64,000 bases of DNA from Salvator merianae (taxonomy: Eukaryota; Chordata; Lepidosauria; Squamata; Teiidae). A program made the position numbers and the translations under genes. The notes under the pieces were generated by a model. That model was not told where the DNA came from. It searched no databases and was given only the letters and a program-made list of their open reading frames with translations. Shown here piece by piece: positions 23,748 to 34,200 of this stretch; positions within the stretch are counted from its first letter, which is position 1, and each line of letters opens with the position of its first letter. Where the stretch lies: positions 8,004,481 to 8,068,480 of the forward strand of contig QVOM02000057.1 of NCBI GenBank assembly GCA_003586115.2. The letters are read 5' to 3'.

Positions 23748-23755
23748 CTTATATA
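23748..23755 (-). promoter_or_regulatory. ARHGEF11: TATA box, minus strand
   Basis: TATATAAG on the minus strand, directly upstream of the CpG island in the ARHGEF11 direction. If used, transcription would start near 23720. Confidence 0.45.
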
Positions 23756-23799
23756 GCCCTGCGCTTTCCCCGTGGCCTCCTATCCCAGAGTTGACCAGT

Positions 23800-26200
23800 A
23801 ATGCTCAGCAGCTCCAGGACTGAAGGCCAGCACAGAGCTCTGCTCTTGGAAAACAAAGGGACCTGCTTCACAGAGAGCTCCTGCTTTCATACCAGCCCAG
23901 GAGGGGGCAGAGGGGGTAGCACTGGCCATGGGGGCACAGACAAGCCAAGGGCAGCAGTCCCTTGCCCCAAAGGGTTTACATGTCTAAATCGGGGGTGGTG
24001 GTGGCCTCTAATGCCATCAGGGAATCAGCCTGGAGGCTCCTGACCCCTGTGTATGCCCTTTTCATGACAGGCAAGGACAAAAAGCAGCATCCAAGACAGC
24101 CAGGAAAACCCTCAAAACTAAACATAAAAATCACTTTAGGCTGCTACAAATCTGAGATGCATTTGTTAAGCAGAAGACCAAGGCAAATCCTTCACCAGCT
24201 CTCGACTCCCTGCAAATGGCCTTTAAAGGCTTCCCGCCTATCTCTCCACCCTGGAGACAGTACCTGGGCATCCATTCCAGTAGCCATTGGTACACCTGAC
24301 CCCTGTGAATTAAAAGGAACCCTGCTGGATCAGGCGACGGCCTTCCTAGTCCAGCATCCTGTCTTACCCAGTGGCCCACCATGTGGGCATCCGTGCTACT
24401 AGCCATTGATACACCTGGCCTTGAATTTGTCCAGCCCGTTCTTAAAGCCATCCAGGCTGGTTACTGTCACACCTCTTCTGGACCTGAGAAGCTGGCAAGG
24501 GAGACCCTTAATGACAGCCTGCAGGGTTAGGGTTCCTCACGCAGGGGCTTGATCAGTGCAGAAGCAGACTGCCTCTCTCTGGATGTCTGCCAGTCCAGGG
24601 AAAGCACCCGGAGAAGTCAAGGACTGGATTTGTGAAAATTCCATCTTCGGGCTACAGCAAAATCATCCCTTCGCCAAAGGATCATGGAAGTTTTCCAACC
24701 TCCTTCCAAATTCAGGCCCCCTGTGCCAGTGTGCCCTTCCTGGTACCCAGGCATGAAGGGAGGGTTGGGTTGCCACTCTGGGTCCCACTGCAGGATGCAA
24801 GCAGTAGGTGGGTGGGTGGGTGCCTATTCAAGGGGGAACAGAAGCCAGGATTCAGGAGAAGAGCAGTCAGGGCTTTCAAGGTGGCAGGTCAAAGGTCAAA
24901 ACCACCAGATCCAGCACAACTCCAAGCACCTGAGCAGGGCTGCAGGTCTGCTCTGCGAGGTCAAAATGTGCAGCGCAGCCCTTGTGAGAACCCTGATCCA
25001 GGGCCCAACGTCCCACTCTCCTTTCCCCAGCAGAAACCCAGGGCTGCTGTGAGCATGCACAGGGCTGCAGCCTTGTAACGCTCAGCTGATTCTGTCAGCT
25101 TTTGTCAGCTGCCAAGGAGCACCAGCTGCCATGGCCCTGAGGAGTGACAAGAAGGCCACGCAAGGGGCCAGCTGCCAGGAGCAAAGCAGAATTGCATGTC
25201 ACCAACTTAGCAGTCATTTGCCAGCATCTATAAGAAGGGTGACAAGATCCACGAAGCCTTCAGTTGCATTTGACTCTTCTAGTGGTCAGACAGCCAGGTA
25301 CAAAAACTTAGACTCCAAGCAGGACAACCCACAAACTGCCACAAGGGATATGCCAGAATCCTCAGCAGTAGATTTGACCTCTGACTTCTCACAGTTCATG
25401 ACACAGTTGATCGGGAGCCTTCAAGCAGTGCAAGAAAGAACCTCTTTTGAGCAGGCAGGCCCTAGAGCCCAGGAGCAGTTGGAGCAATGTCCTAGCAGAG
25501 CCGGAGTCCAAGCCAAGTCTGCAGTGATTTCAGTGACCACTAGGCGGAGCTGCTGCCCTGCAGGAGTCCCATCTCAGCCATATCCCAGCTGCTACTCCGC
25601 TCCTGCCACTCTAGCGTCTTCTGGCAGGCAAAAATTTAAGTTGCAAAGATTCCCCATCCACCCCTACTTAGCGCTTTTCTACTCCTTACTCCCTCCCCAC
25701 ATGGTGCACCCTGCTCAGATTGTTGCTTTGTGGCAGATAAGAGGGGAATGCCTAAGTATCAGAGTCTTGCAGAATGAAAGCAAAGAATTCTGAAAGGGAG
25801 AACCAGCACCATCGGGGGAAAGAAGCACTTTTGCTTTTGTCAGTGATGTTATTTCTAGCAAATTCTTCCTCCTCCCCCCAAAAATGGCTTTTCAAACGCA
25901 TTTTCTTCCTCTCACCCCCCAAAAAATACGGCTCTCCAAAAGCGTTAAGAGAGGCAAGGTGAGAGAGCCTTACCAAATTGCTCTTCCTCGTTCTGTGATG
26001 AAGGAAGGAGTGGCAAAGAGAGCGACACGCTCCTCAGAACATGCAAGACCATGGCTGAGTGACCCATCCTAAAGAGGAACAGTCATGCACAATTGGCTGT
26101 GGCAAAAGTCCATTTAACAGCCCCTCTGTACCTCCCGATAATCACCCTTGCAGCAGACTTCAAAATCAGGTGGCCTCCAGCGGACAAGAGCATTCACAGG
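23800..26200. other. Intergenic region between ARHGEF11 and ETV3L
   Basis: No gene recognised. Holds a CR1/SINE-like fragment at 24300-24485, (GTG)-type repeats near 24808-24825 and a (TG)n tract at 26324-26339. Confidence 0.6.
24300..24485 (+). mobile_element. Reptile interspersed repeat fragment (CR1/L2-like)
   Basis: ccctgctggatcaggc followed by tagtccagcatcctgtctta and, later, aatttgtccagcccgttctt with aaagccatccaggctgg. I recognise this word order from a very common repeat in squamate and other reptile genomes. A related fragment is at 58176-58240. Exact family not resolved. Confidence 0.65.
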
Positions 26201-26205
26201 CACAC

Positions 26206-26211
26206 TTTATT
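26206..26211 (-). terminator. ETV3L: Candidate polyadenylation signal for ETV3L
   Basis: AATAAA on the minus strand about 300 bp past the stop codon of the candidate last ETV3L exon. No downstream GT-rich element was checked. Confidence 0.35.
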
Positions 26212-26514
26212 AATGCATACAGATAGACACAAGGAACAGAGCAAGCCTGGTTGTGGAAATCAACATCATCCTCTTGCCAGGGCCGGGGCTCATCCCTTCA
26301 GAGCCATGTCATACATTTGTGATTGTGTGTGTGTGTGTGACATGATCAGTCCTTTAAAATCCACCCTCCTTCATTTAGGGGGCGTGAAGCCTTTGGCTAA
26401 AGAGGTCTTTGACAGAGCAACTGAGACGAGCATGCAGATTTCAGTTGGGTGAGCTTTGAGGGGAGTTCCAGCTGCCCTGGAACTGGCACGGGTCATTTGA
26501 CTAAGATAAGGGAC

Positions 26515-27087
26515 TTAAGTCGGAAGAACCCTGGCCCAGTCAGGTCTCACACCAGCTGCTGGTTGAAAACTGAAATCACTAATGGAGGCAGCTGGCTGGG
26601 GATGGCTCAGCTGTGGGGAGTAATTCAAACCTCCCTCTACCACGGGGGAGCCCAGGAACAGTTTCTCTTTGCTGTGCGGTCTGGTCTCCAGCATCAACTC
26701 TGGTTTCACTCCAAGAAAGGCTCCACCAAAGGGACTAGCACCTTTTTGAACTTCCTTCAGCTCATCGTCCTCCCACGGCAACAGGGCTGCATCGGAAAGG
26801 ATTTCCCATCTGCCCAGTGGAACCACGAGGCCTGGGGCCACCAAAGAGAGCCCTGCATAGCTTCCTTCATGCCTCTTGCTGGAAGATTTCAGGCTTATCA
26901 CGTGGTGCTCAGACCTGGGGGTGCCCAGCGGGCTCTGAAACGTGGCTCTTTCTTCCAGCGGCATAATGACTTGGCCTCCGTGGAAAAAGTGCTCAGTGAA
27001 GCAGGAGGTTTTGGAAAGAGAGTATGGGGACAAGGAACAGAAGGGCTGGCTGGGATGGTGGCCAACACCTGGCTGAGGGAGGGGCAC
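26515..27087 (-). CDS. ETV3L: Candidate last coding exon of ETV3L
   Basis: An open stretch of 190 codons preceded by a strong acceptor (ctgcctgctttccag) in phase 0, the phase in which ETV3L exon 3 ends. Joining them gives about 345 residues, close to the 361 I recall for human ETV3L. The tail contains GVKPELMLETRPHSKEKLF, which loosely resembles a VKP-x-x-M-x-E segment near the mammalian C-terminus. It has no recognisable domain. An AATAAA lies downstream. The alternative is the short exon at 28345-28515. Assignment rests on splice phase, length and weak similarity. Confidence 0.45.
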   Translation of the reverse strand: MPLPQPGVGHHPSQPFCSLSPYSLSKTSCFTEHFFHGGQVIMPLEERATFQSPLGTPRSEHHVISLKSSSKRHEGSYAGLSLVAPGLVVPLGRWEILSDAALLPWEDDELKEVQKGASPFGGAFLGVKPELMLETRPHSKEKLFLGSPVVEGGLNYSPQLSHPQPAASISDFSFQPAAGVRPDWARVLPT

Positions 27088-28344
27088 CTGGAAAGCAGGC
27101 AGAGGGTGGCATTTCTCTTGGGCCCTGAAGCAGCAGCAGGAGCTGAGGAGGCAGGGGGCTCGGATGGACCCAAGACCTAGAGAGTGAAGAAAGCGGAAGG
27201 TAGATCCTAGGATGGTGAGGAGTGTTGCCCGCTTTTACACCAGCAAAGCAGATGCAGTGCATTTCTCAGGGCGGCAAAGATCAGTTATTCAAGTAACAAA
27301 CTTTTCCAGTCAATTAAAAAGGTGCCCCCAATGAATTAGGGAGAAATTGTAGGTTTTCATTTACACAGATACAAGCTTGGGCACCCTGCACTTTCAGTGC
27401 CATGAGAAAGGAGCCCCAAGCGGTGTTCCTACTACACCTCTGCGCCTGGAAGTTTCCGACTGCACCTTCGTCCATTTCCTTTCTCTCTGGCTGGGTCTTC
27501 AAGGGTCTGCAAAGGATATCCTTGGAGGGCCACTTTGGAGCCTCCACTAAGCCCCCTTGTCAGAGGGAAACACCATTCCGCTTGCCAGGGTTTGCTCCTA
27601 CAAGCGTTCAGCAGGCTCCAGCCTAAAGCTCATAGGATCGAGTGAGGCAATGGCCTTGGCTTTAGACACTGTTTTCCAGCTCCATAAATTTCAGGGGGCA
27701 CATGGCAGAGACAACAGGACTGTCTGGACAGCTTTTTTAAAAACACCCACAATAGTGAGGAGCAGTGCTATGCATTTGCTGTGGCATCTCTTAAGAGTCT
27801 GAGTCCACCTTGACCCAACTGGCCTTTTCCGCAAGTCCTGCAGCTCCTTTTCCCGTCTGTCTAAGAAAGGAGGTTTCTGGGTCAAGCAGAGGCCGAGCCG
27901 CAATCTGGGTGCTGTGAAGTGGCCCCCATTTGCATCTGCCTCCGTCCCTGGAAGACGCAAGGAGGAAATCAGGGTTTGGGTCTCCCTCACTGGTCTAGTA
28001 GAACACCTCACAGGACCGCCTTCAAGCAGCAGGCATTTTGCCAACACTAAAGAACTACTTTGGCCATTTGGGCTTCAGATGCCAATTCACCGCTTCTCTT
28101 TGCTGAATGACATCGCGAGGGCTCCATGGCAGTTGGCTTCAAACTGAACCCAGCTATCCCAGAAGCCTCGTGGGTTTCTTATGCGCTGTTCCGTGAACTG
28201 ACTTGCTGAAAAGCGACTCTTCCTTGACGAGGAGCTTCTCCCTAATCTCTTCTACTACTACCAAGCTACAACAGTGGATGCAGCAACTGAACGCCCAACG
28301 CCTTCTTTTAATTGGTTCCGAATAAGCAAACCTAAAGGCCGCTT

Positions 28345-28515
28345 CTACTCACAGGGACCAGCGCTCCCTCGGCCCTTTCCCGGAGGGTTGGGTGCGTCTC
28401 GTAGGCCGTGGCAGCCCCTGGGGCAGGTGAGGTGATCCCGGCAGATGCCTTTGCCAAAAACCACCCTCTGCAGAAGCTGGAGAAGGACGGAGCAGAGGAC
28501 ACTCTGAAGAGCTGC
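28345..28515 (-). CDS. Alternative terminal or internal exon of ETV3L (uncertain)
   Basis: After acceptor ctaggacag, a phase-0 frame of 56 codons begins AALQSVLCSVLLQLLQ and ends SAGPCE with a stop. The last bases also form a donor-like gtgagt, so it could be an internal exon in another frame. It would give a very short ETV3L of about 211 residues. Similarity to the mammalian LLHSML segment is slight. It may be chance. Confidence 0.25.
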   Translation of the reverse strand, partial: AALQSVLCSVLLQLLQRVVFGKGICRDHLTCPRGCHGLRDAPNPPGKGRGSAGPCE

Positions 28516-28955
28516 CTGTCCTAGCAAGACGAACGCTGTCTTCTCCATGTCGGCCAAGGCTCTTACACACACAGCCCTTGGGCTGAGGGAGCCACGTGGC
28601 TTCAGAGGAAAAGGTTGGCTGCTGACACCTTCCCAAACACTCCATCTCCCCCAGGCACAGCGCAGCACAGCCATGTTGGGCCCTGGCTCACCTCAGACCT
28701 CAGCCAGCCCTTTGCATCCCAGCTCCCCCCAGACCCAGGCCGCAGCCCAGCCACGTTGACCTCCAGCTCCCCTCAGACTTGTACTGAAGGAGCTTAGATG
28801 TTTTTTGGGTGGAAGGGTGGGGGGAAGAACCAGGCAGCCTGGCCCAGGCACTATTTTGGATGCACAGGACTTGCCAGTGGTAGCAATGGGGGCGTCCATG
28901 TTTACCAAGCAGTCCATCTGCCCGCCCACAGGCCCACACACACACACGCGGTCAC

Positions 28956-29142
28956 CTCAGTCTGTACCCCGGTGGCTCCCCCAGGCGGGTGACACATCCC
29001 GGCTGCTCCCATCCACAGGGGCCGGGCGGGGGCCGGAGCGCCCCACAGGGGGTAGTTGACGAAGATCAGTTTGCTGAAGTTGAAGCGGTAGGTGAATCTC
29101 TTGCCCTTGGCTTTATGCAGAATGTGCTTGTTGTAGTAATAC
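28956..29142 (-). CDS. ETV3L: ETV3L coding exon 3 (second half of ETS domain)
   Basis: 187 bp. The first base completes Arg of ALR, then [33 protein letters not shown] and a Gly/Ala/Pro-rich stretch ending TGVQTE before donor gtgacc. This is the wing and last part of the winged-helix ETS fold. The FSKLI-x-VNYPLW tail distinguishes ETV3L from ETV3, which has [11 protein letters not shown]. Compared with ETV3 the strand carries His for Arg (NKHIL), Ala for Thr (HKAKG) and Arg for Lys (TYRF). Confidence 0.95.
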
Positions 29143-29198
29143 CTGCGGGTGGGAAGGAAGGGCGGGAGGGGGAAGGAATGAGGGAGTCGGAGCGCACA

Positions 29199-29520
29199 GC
29201 ATGCTGGGAATTGCAGTCCAGAGCCCTGAGGTAGAGGGCGGTGAAGCCGCCGCCGCCGCCAGTGAGCGAGGCCTGCTGCCGCCTCCTTTCCCCCCGCGCA
29301 CGAATGCTGCTGGATCTGGTCGTTGTTGTTCTCTGGGAAGCGCTTCACTGAGAGGGCGAGGAGGGGCCGCCTGCATTGGCCCGGCTGAGGCTGTGACGGA
29401 GCTGCTGCTGCGCCCTGAGCCGCTGCAGATACGCGCGTTGCCGCTCAGTCCCGCGGCCGCCAGCGGCCGCACGCCGCAGCAGCTCTCAGCTTTCGAATAA
29501 AGCCGCTCGACGCGAGGGTT
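29199..29520. promoter_or_regulatory. CpG-rich block with ZNF143-type motif inside ETV3L intron 2
   Basis: High CpG density with gccgccgccgcc and gcggccgc runs between ETV3L exons 3 and 2. At its left edge 29200-29218 reads atgctgggaattgcagt, the reverse complement of the ACTGCAATTCCCAGCAT form of the ZNF143/THAP11 site. Could be an internal or divergent promoter. Confidence 0.4.
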
Positions 29521-29555
29521 GGTGCCCCGCCCACCCAGGGCCCCGCCCCGCGCAC

Positions 29556-29799
29556 CTGAGGGCCCGGCTGAGCTTGTCGTAGTTCATCTGGGGCTTGCAC
29601 TTCCTCCTGCCCCACAGCCGGGCCACCTCGTCGGGGTCCCGGATGACAAACTCCCCGTACTCCCCCTGCTGCCAGGCGATGACGTGCCGGAACTCCTCCT
29701 TCTGCAGCAGCTCCAGGATGAAGTGCCAGAGCTGGATCTGACGGGAGCCGGGGCTGGATTCTGCCTTGTAGGCCCAGTCGGGCTCGGGCAGAGCCAGGC
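29556..29799 (-). CDS. ETV3L: ETV3L coding exon 2 (first half of ETS domain)
   Basis: 244 bp from acceptor cacgcag to donor gtgcgc. It encodes [40 protein letters not shown], then [20 protein letters not shown] and [20 protein letters not shown]: helices 1 to 3 of the ETS DNA-binding domain, including the recognition helix with its two Arg residues (SRALR). The family acts as transcriptional repressors at GGAA sites in the nucleus. The exon is nearly identical in DNA to the ETV3 counterpart (see findings). Confidence 0.97.
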
Positions 29800-29974
29800 C
29801 TGCGTGCCGGGGCGTGCCGGGGCGGGGAGGAGAAAGCGCCACCAGGTGGTCTGAGCCTGCCGGGACCAAAGTGCCTCGCAGCAGGGCACTGCCACCCAGC
29901 CTGCCTTCCTCTCCTCTCCTCCCCCCACCGCTGCCCTGCTCTGCCCGTGGCTCTCGCCCCTTCCCCGCCCTCAC

Positions 29975-30008
29975 CTGAGATCCAGTAGGAGCTTGGCACG
30001 GAAGGCAT
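29975..30008 (-). CDS. ETV3L: ETV3L coding exon 1 (start)
   Basis: 34 bp encoding [11 protein letters not shown] plus one base of a Gly codon, donor gtgagg. The WISG ending fits mammalian ETV3L, whose first exon also ends in WISG. The same frame is open upstream to 30599, so a longer N-terminus or a 5' UTR in this frame cannot be excluded. Chosen because it is the nearest Met and gives a length like the mammalian exon. Confidence 0.8.
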
Positions 30009-31264
30009 CTCCTCGGAGGCCTGGCCCGGGGCGTCCTGCAGATCCGCTAGCCAGGGTGCAGCCCTGAGTAAGCACAGGAAAAAACCGAGACGCTTCGAGT
30101 TGACATTTTGCTCTGGTTTCAGGATCAGGTTGATTTCTGGTTTCAGGTTTCTGCTCAGGTGTGGGGCAGTCAGGGAAGGCAGCCTGCAGGTGGCCAACCC
30201 CTTCCCTGGAGCATCTGGGTCACCGCCTCGGTCCTGGCTTGCTGCCTCCTGCCTGCCCCCGCCCTGACTAAGCCTTTTGGTCCTAATTATTTCAGATCTT
30301 AAATACATCAAAAGAATTCTGACACCAGGTGGACCAAAGGAAAGTCCTTCCTCTAGTTTCCCCCAGGGGCCCACCAGACTGAAACACCCAGGAAGCCAGA
30401 AAGTGGAACGGAATAACAGCCACCTTTTTGTCCTCCATGCGCCTCGAGAAAGGAGCTTGGAAGAAAACCTCTGAAAGGCTCCACAGGGCAAACACAAGAG
30501 CCCGGACCGGGAGCTATCAGTTGCCTCACGCGCCAAGATCTGAGGGACGCTGAGCGTTGTGCATTGTCTTCGTCTGGCTGAAAAAACATCCGCTGGCATT
30601 CTTCATACCATGATGTGGTTATAAAAGTTTTTGAACAAATTTCCCCAAACAATAAAAGCTAAAACCACCAAAACTTCTTTATCTTTTACGTTTCTTTTTG
30701 AAAAGTTCAGGCCAACCATACGAGAAATTAGGCATATACAGACTCCTGCTGCCAAATACGGTTATTGCAGCTTCTATTGCTTAGTTGTTATTAAAACATC
30801 TTTATATTGCTCTACACAATAAAAATACTCAATTAAGTGATCACTATAAACAGCCATTTTTAGTGGGTTCTTTTAATTTGTTTTTACTGTTGTAACCTGC
30901 CTGAGACCTTTGGGTACAGGGCAGGATAAAAAAACAAAGGAATTTTAAATAAATAAATAAATTCACAACAGTTTATATCATTTAAGACAACTTTGTGATT
31001 TGTCATTAGTCTCTAAAACTTCTGTTTCCTTTATTTAATGTCTACCATTTATTTGGGTCGGAAGTGGTATCAGACGCCCATGGTCAACCATAATGCTAAA
31101 TTCAGCTACTCAGTAACCGTGCTAATCAAGATCAAACCTACAGAGAACGGAATAGTTCAGAATATGATACAAAAGCAGGAAAAAGTGCAAAAAAGTGACA
31201 AATGATTCCGTGGGGGAATATTTGTGAACCCATTTGAAAAATAAAATAAATAAATAACATTTCC
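30009..31264. other. ETV3L 5' flank
   Basis: Presumably contains the ETV3L 5' UTR and promoter; no TATA or CpG island is evident. 30640-30990 is AT-rich and includes a SINE-like tail. Confidence 0.5.
30885..30965 (+). mobile_element. SINE-like 3' end
   Basis: taacctgcctgagacctttg, then gggtacagggcaggataaa and an (ATAA)n tail. It resembles the end of reptile tRNA-derived SINEs (CCGCCCTGAG...GGCGGTATAAA followed by AAATAAAT). Confidence 0.55.
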
Positions 31265-34200
31265 AAGCCCAGACTGTGATTGAATTTCAGATTTTAGTTA
31301 CTGATGGAAGACGTGATTTACCTTCACACGGTATGAATGGCTACTGCATCAGACAAATACTGACTCAACGTGATATAAGTGCCACTGCTCCCAAGTTCAT
31401 ACCTGAAAGGGGAATAGCGTTAAAATTAAGCACTGCAGATTCAGAAAGGAAAGAAAGCCAAGCCCTTGGTACTTGGGCTCACGGGGGCCTTTGTCTCCTA
31501 CAAACCAACAGGGCAACAAGGCGGCACTGAGCTGACTCTGTGCCGCTGCAACCCGCTTCTCAGAGGTGGACTTCCCCAGCTTCAGTAGCAGCACAGCCAA
31601 GTCCGTCAGGAGTGGGCCACAAGCTTCCAAGACGTGGCAAGGGTATTGTAGCAAACTCCCTGGGCTACGGATTGCTCTCTTAGGAGCATGCCCAAAATCC
31701 TGGATTGCTCATGGCCCAAACTGGTCCACAAGATGAGGATGGGCTGTTCAGACTGGGCTGGTTGTGCAAAGGGGCCTTGGGAATTCTGTTGCATCAGCTG
31801 AAAAGCCTACGTGAGAGCCAAGAGCCTTGATAAACCAGGCTCGGCTCTTGGGAGGAGGAGGAGGCCTCCTTCAGATTCAGCAGACCCTGAGAACAAAGAG
31901 ACAGAAGTCATCTGCGTGGCAAGAGAGACTGCAGGAATCTCGCAAAGAATCTTTCTTCTGATTTTGTGACAAGACAGAACTGAGTGTGGCCCTTCAAAAC
32001 CAGCTGTCCAGAGTGGCCGTCCGTCTCAGGTGGGGCCCCCACTCACTTACCGTATAGCCTTGCAGGTGTGGGCCCCGTGAGGGTCTTCCCGGGGCAGTGC
32101 CGGAGCGGGAAAGACAATGCAAGAGGCAGCTGTTCCTCTGCATTTGAGGGTTTTAGGATGACCCATCTCCGTATATAAAAGGAAAGGAAAAGGGTTAACT
32201 TTAAATCTTCTTACCCCTCTCCCTGAGAGGAGAGAAAAACAGGAATAGAAAACCAGGTTTTATTCATCTAGAGCTCAGGGCCGGAGATTTTCTTTCTGGC
32301 AGATCACTTTCAGGAGCACAGAAAAAAACAAAAGAAATCAATTAACTTGGCTTTTAAAAACCTAATAAATAAATGGGAAGAACCAAGGTCACAGCTAGGT
32401 CTTAAATGGATTTTCATGCATTCTTATTTAAAAAGAGAGTGGAAGAGAAGAATTCTTCTCCACATGATGGTGGTGCAGAATAAAAATTTTGGGGCAAGCA
32501 GAAAAATTGCTGTTTCACATCTGTTTAGCCAAGCAAAGAGCTTTTCAGAGCGTAATCATTTTCAAATTAAATAAGACAGTAGACAAGTTGGCCCCAATCC
32601 ACAAACTGTCCCCTCTATTTGAAGTCAGAATCTGAGGCGGTATGGGGGTCATGACTGGTTCTGTTCTGTCTTTAGGTAAGGTTTTTCTTCTCTATCCTCT
32701 GTATTTCTGAAACTGGAGATGCAAGGCTGGGCAGCTCTTGGGAGCATGCAAAAGCAGAACTGCCTCTAGCCCTTGCATTGGATGTTTTTAAAAAATACCC
32801 TCATCTGGCCATCCTTAAGGCCCAGTCACGCTTAAGTTTTAATCCAGCTTCAGTCCACTTTTGGATTGAAAGAACACATCAGCAAAGCAACTAATAATTT
32901 TCTTTCCACATTATCTAACCCAAAGGTGGATTTTCTGAGTTAGATAATGCTGAAATATTATGTATTATTACTTCACTGATGTGTTCTCTCAGTCTGAAAG
33001 TGGACTGAAGCTGGATTAAGACTTAGGTGTGAGTGGGTCCCTGAAGAACTTTATTTGGTCCTGGCAAATCCTGAATGGAGAGAACTGGCAACCTGGCTTC
33101 TAGTGGACAGGTAAGATGGTGGCAGTCTACCCCTATAGAAAGCCTCCTGTGGGGCCATTCTTCTCACGCTGTATTAAGCTATGACTTGACCAGAAAGGAC
33201 CAAGGGGTGCTGGGGGGCAGAGGCCCTGCCTCTCCCGAGGTGCAAAGCCCATGGGAACTCCACCTTCACCCCACAATCTGCTTACCTCCCCCACAGCCCC
33301 TCCCTCTGCTCTAGTCCTGGTCACTTCAGCACCTGCTGGGCATGGAGGTCAAGGACCTGTTTGCTTAAGAGCCTATAATGCTATTACAGCAAGCGGATTA
33401 CGAGACACAGGAACAGCCTATAATGGCAGGGCAGCCAGGGGGACGGTGGGTGAGATCCCTGGAGAGGCAGCAGCCCATCTGGGACAAAAGTGGGGAGCCA
33501 AAAGCAGGTCCCTGAAGAGGGTCTCTATGGAAGGAACGGAAGGTCCCCCGGGAGGCCCTGACCCACAGGCCCTTGCAAAAGCCTGGCAGCTGGGCTCCTC
33601 AATGCACTTGAACTGATTAATGAGAGATACGAATGAAAGAACTATCAAAACAAACCGCACAGCACCAGCCCGATCTTCTCACTTTGGTTTCTTTGCCTGC
33701 CCGCAGGAGGAGGTGGAAAGAGGGACCTGAGGGCAGGAGAGGGGGGAATTCAGAGCTTTGGGACTGCCAGGCTACAGGAGGTCACGAGAATCTCGTCCAG
33801 GTGAAGGTTGCCATGTTCAGATGCCTGTTTGCTCCTCCTGCACATCCACCAGGAGGAGCTCCTGCCGTGGCGCTACTGGGACTGCACCCAGGTGGCACCG
33901 GTTGTACTCTAGGAAGCAAAGAAACACCAAGCAGGCTGGGCAGAGGGCAGTTAAGAGTGTGAAGGTTCCTTGCACTGCGTGCTCCTTTCCCCAAGTCTTC
34001 CCGTCCCTCACCCCGCCCTCCCCTGTCTTCTCCCTCTCCACCCCACTGAGCCCTGCAGTTCCCCCTGGGGAGCCACCATCAAAAAGGCTCTGGTGACACA
34101 GAGAACGAGAAACGCTAAAGGGACGGGAATCAACTTGATGAAGATGCCATGGGGGAGGTCTAAAAGCATGGTGACACCATGCGCCCTCTGGGGACAGAAG

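Larger units (their letters stand above)
5525..23755 (-). other. ARHGEF11: ARHGEF11 gene (PDZ-RhoGEF), 5' part
   Basis: ARHGEF11 is a RhoA-specific guanine-nucleotide exchange factor that couples Galpha12/13 and plexin-B receptors to Rho. Its order is PDZ, RGS-like, DH, PH. Thirteen coding exons on the minus strand join with consistent phases into 384 codons starting MSMRPPQTALDR. They hold the N-terminal Ser-rich leader, a complete PDZ domain (about residues 43-125), a poly-Pro segment, a coiled-coil-like stretch, a Ser-rich linker, and the start of the RGS-like domain (RPAHLGVFLRYIFSQADPSP). Wording such as DQHGFGFTVSGDR and the RITGP poly-Pro tail fits ARHGEF11 rather than its paralogue ARHGEF12. 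The RGS-like remainder, DH and PH exons must lie left of position 1. The 10.5-kb first coding intron and the TATA/CpG region mark the 5' end. Confidence 0.96.

Noticed and set aside
22365..23794. Long plus-strand open frames (up to 441 codons) over the CpG island
   Set aside because: Overlapping frames full of Pro/Arg/Ala with no domain; G+C-rich DNA lacks stop codons by composition.
29445..30599. 384-codon minus-strand frame through ETV3L exons 1 and 2
   Set aside because: It reads through introns; the real coding parts are the short exons set by splice sites and similarity.
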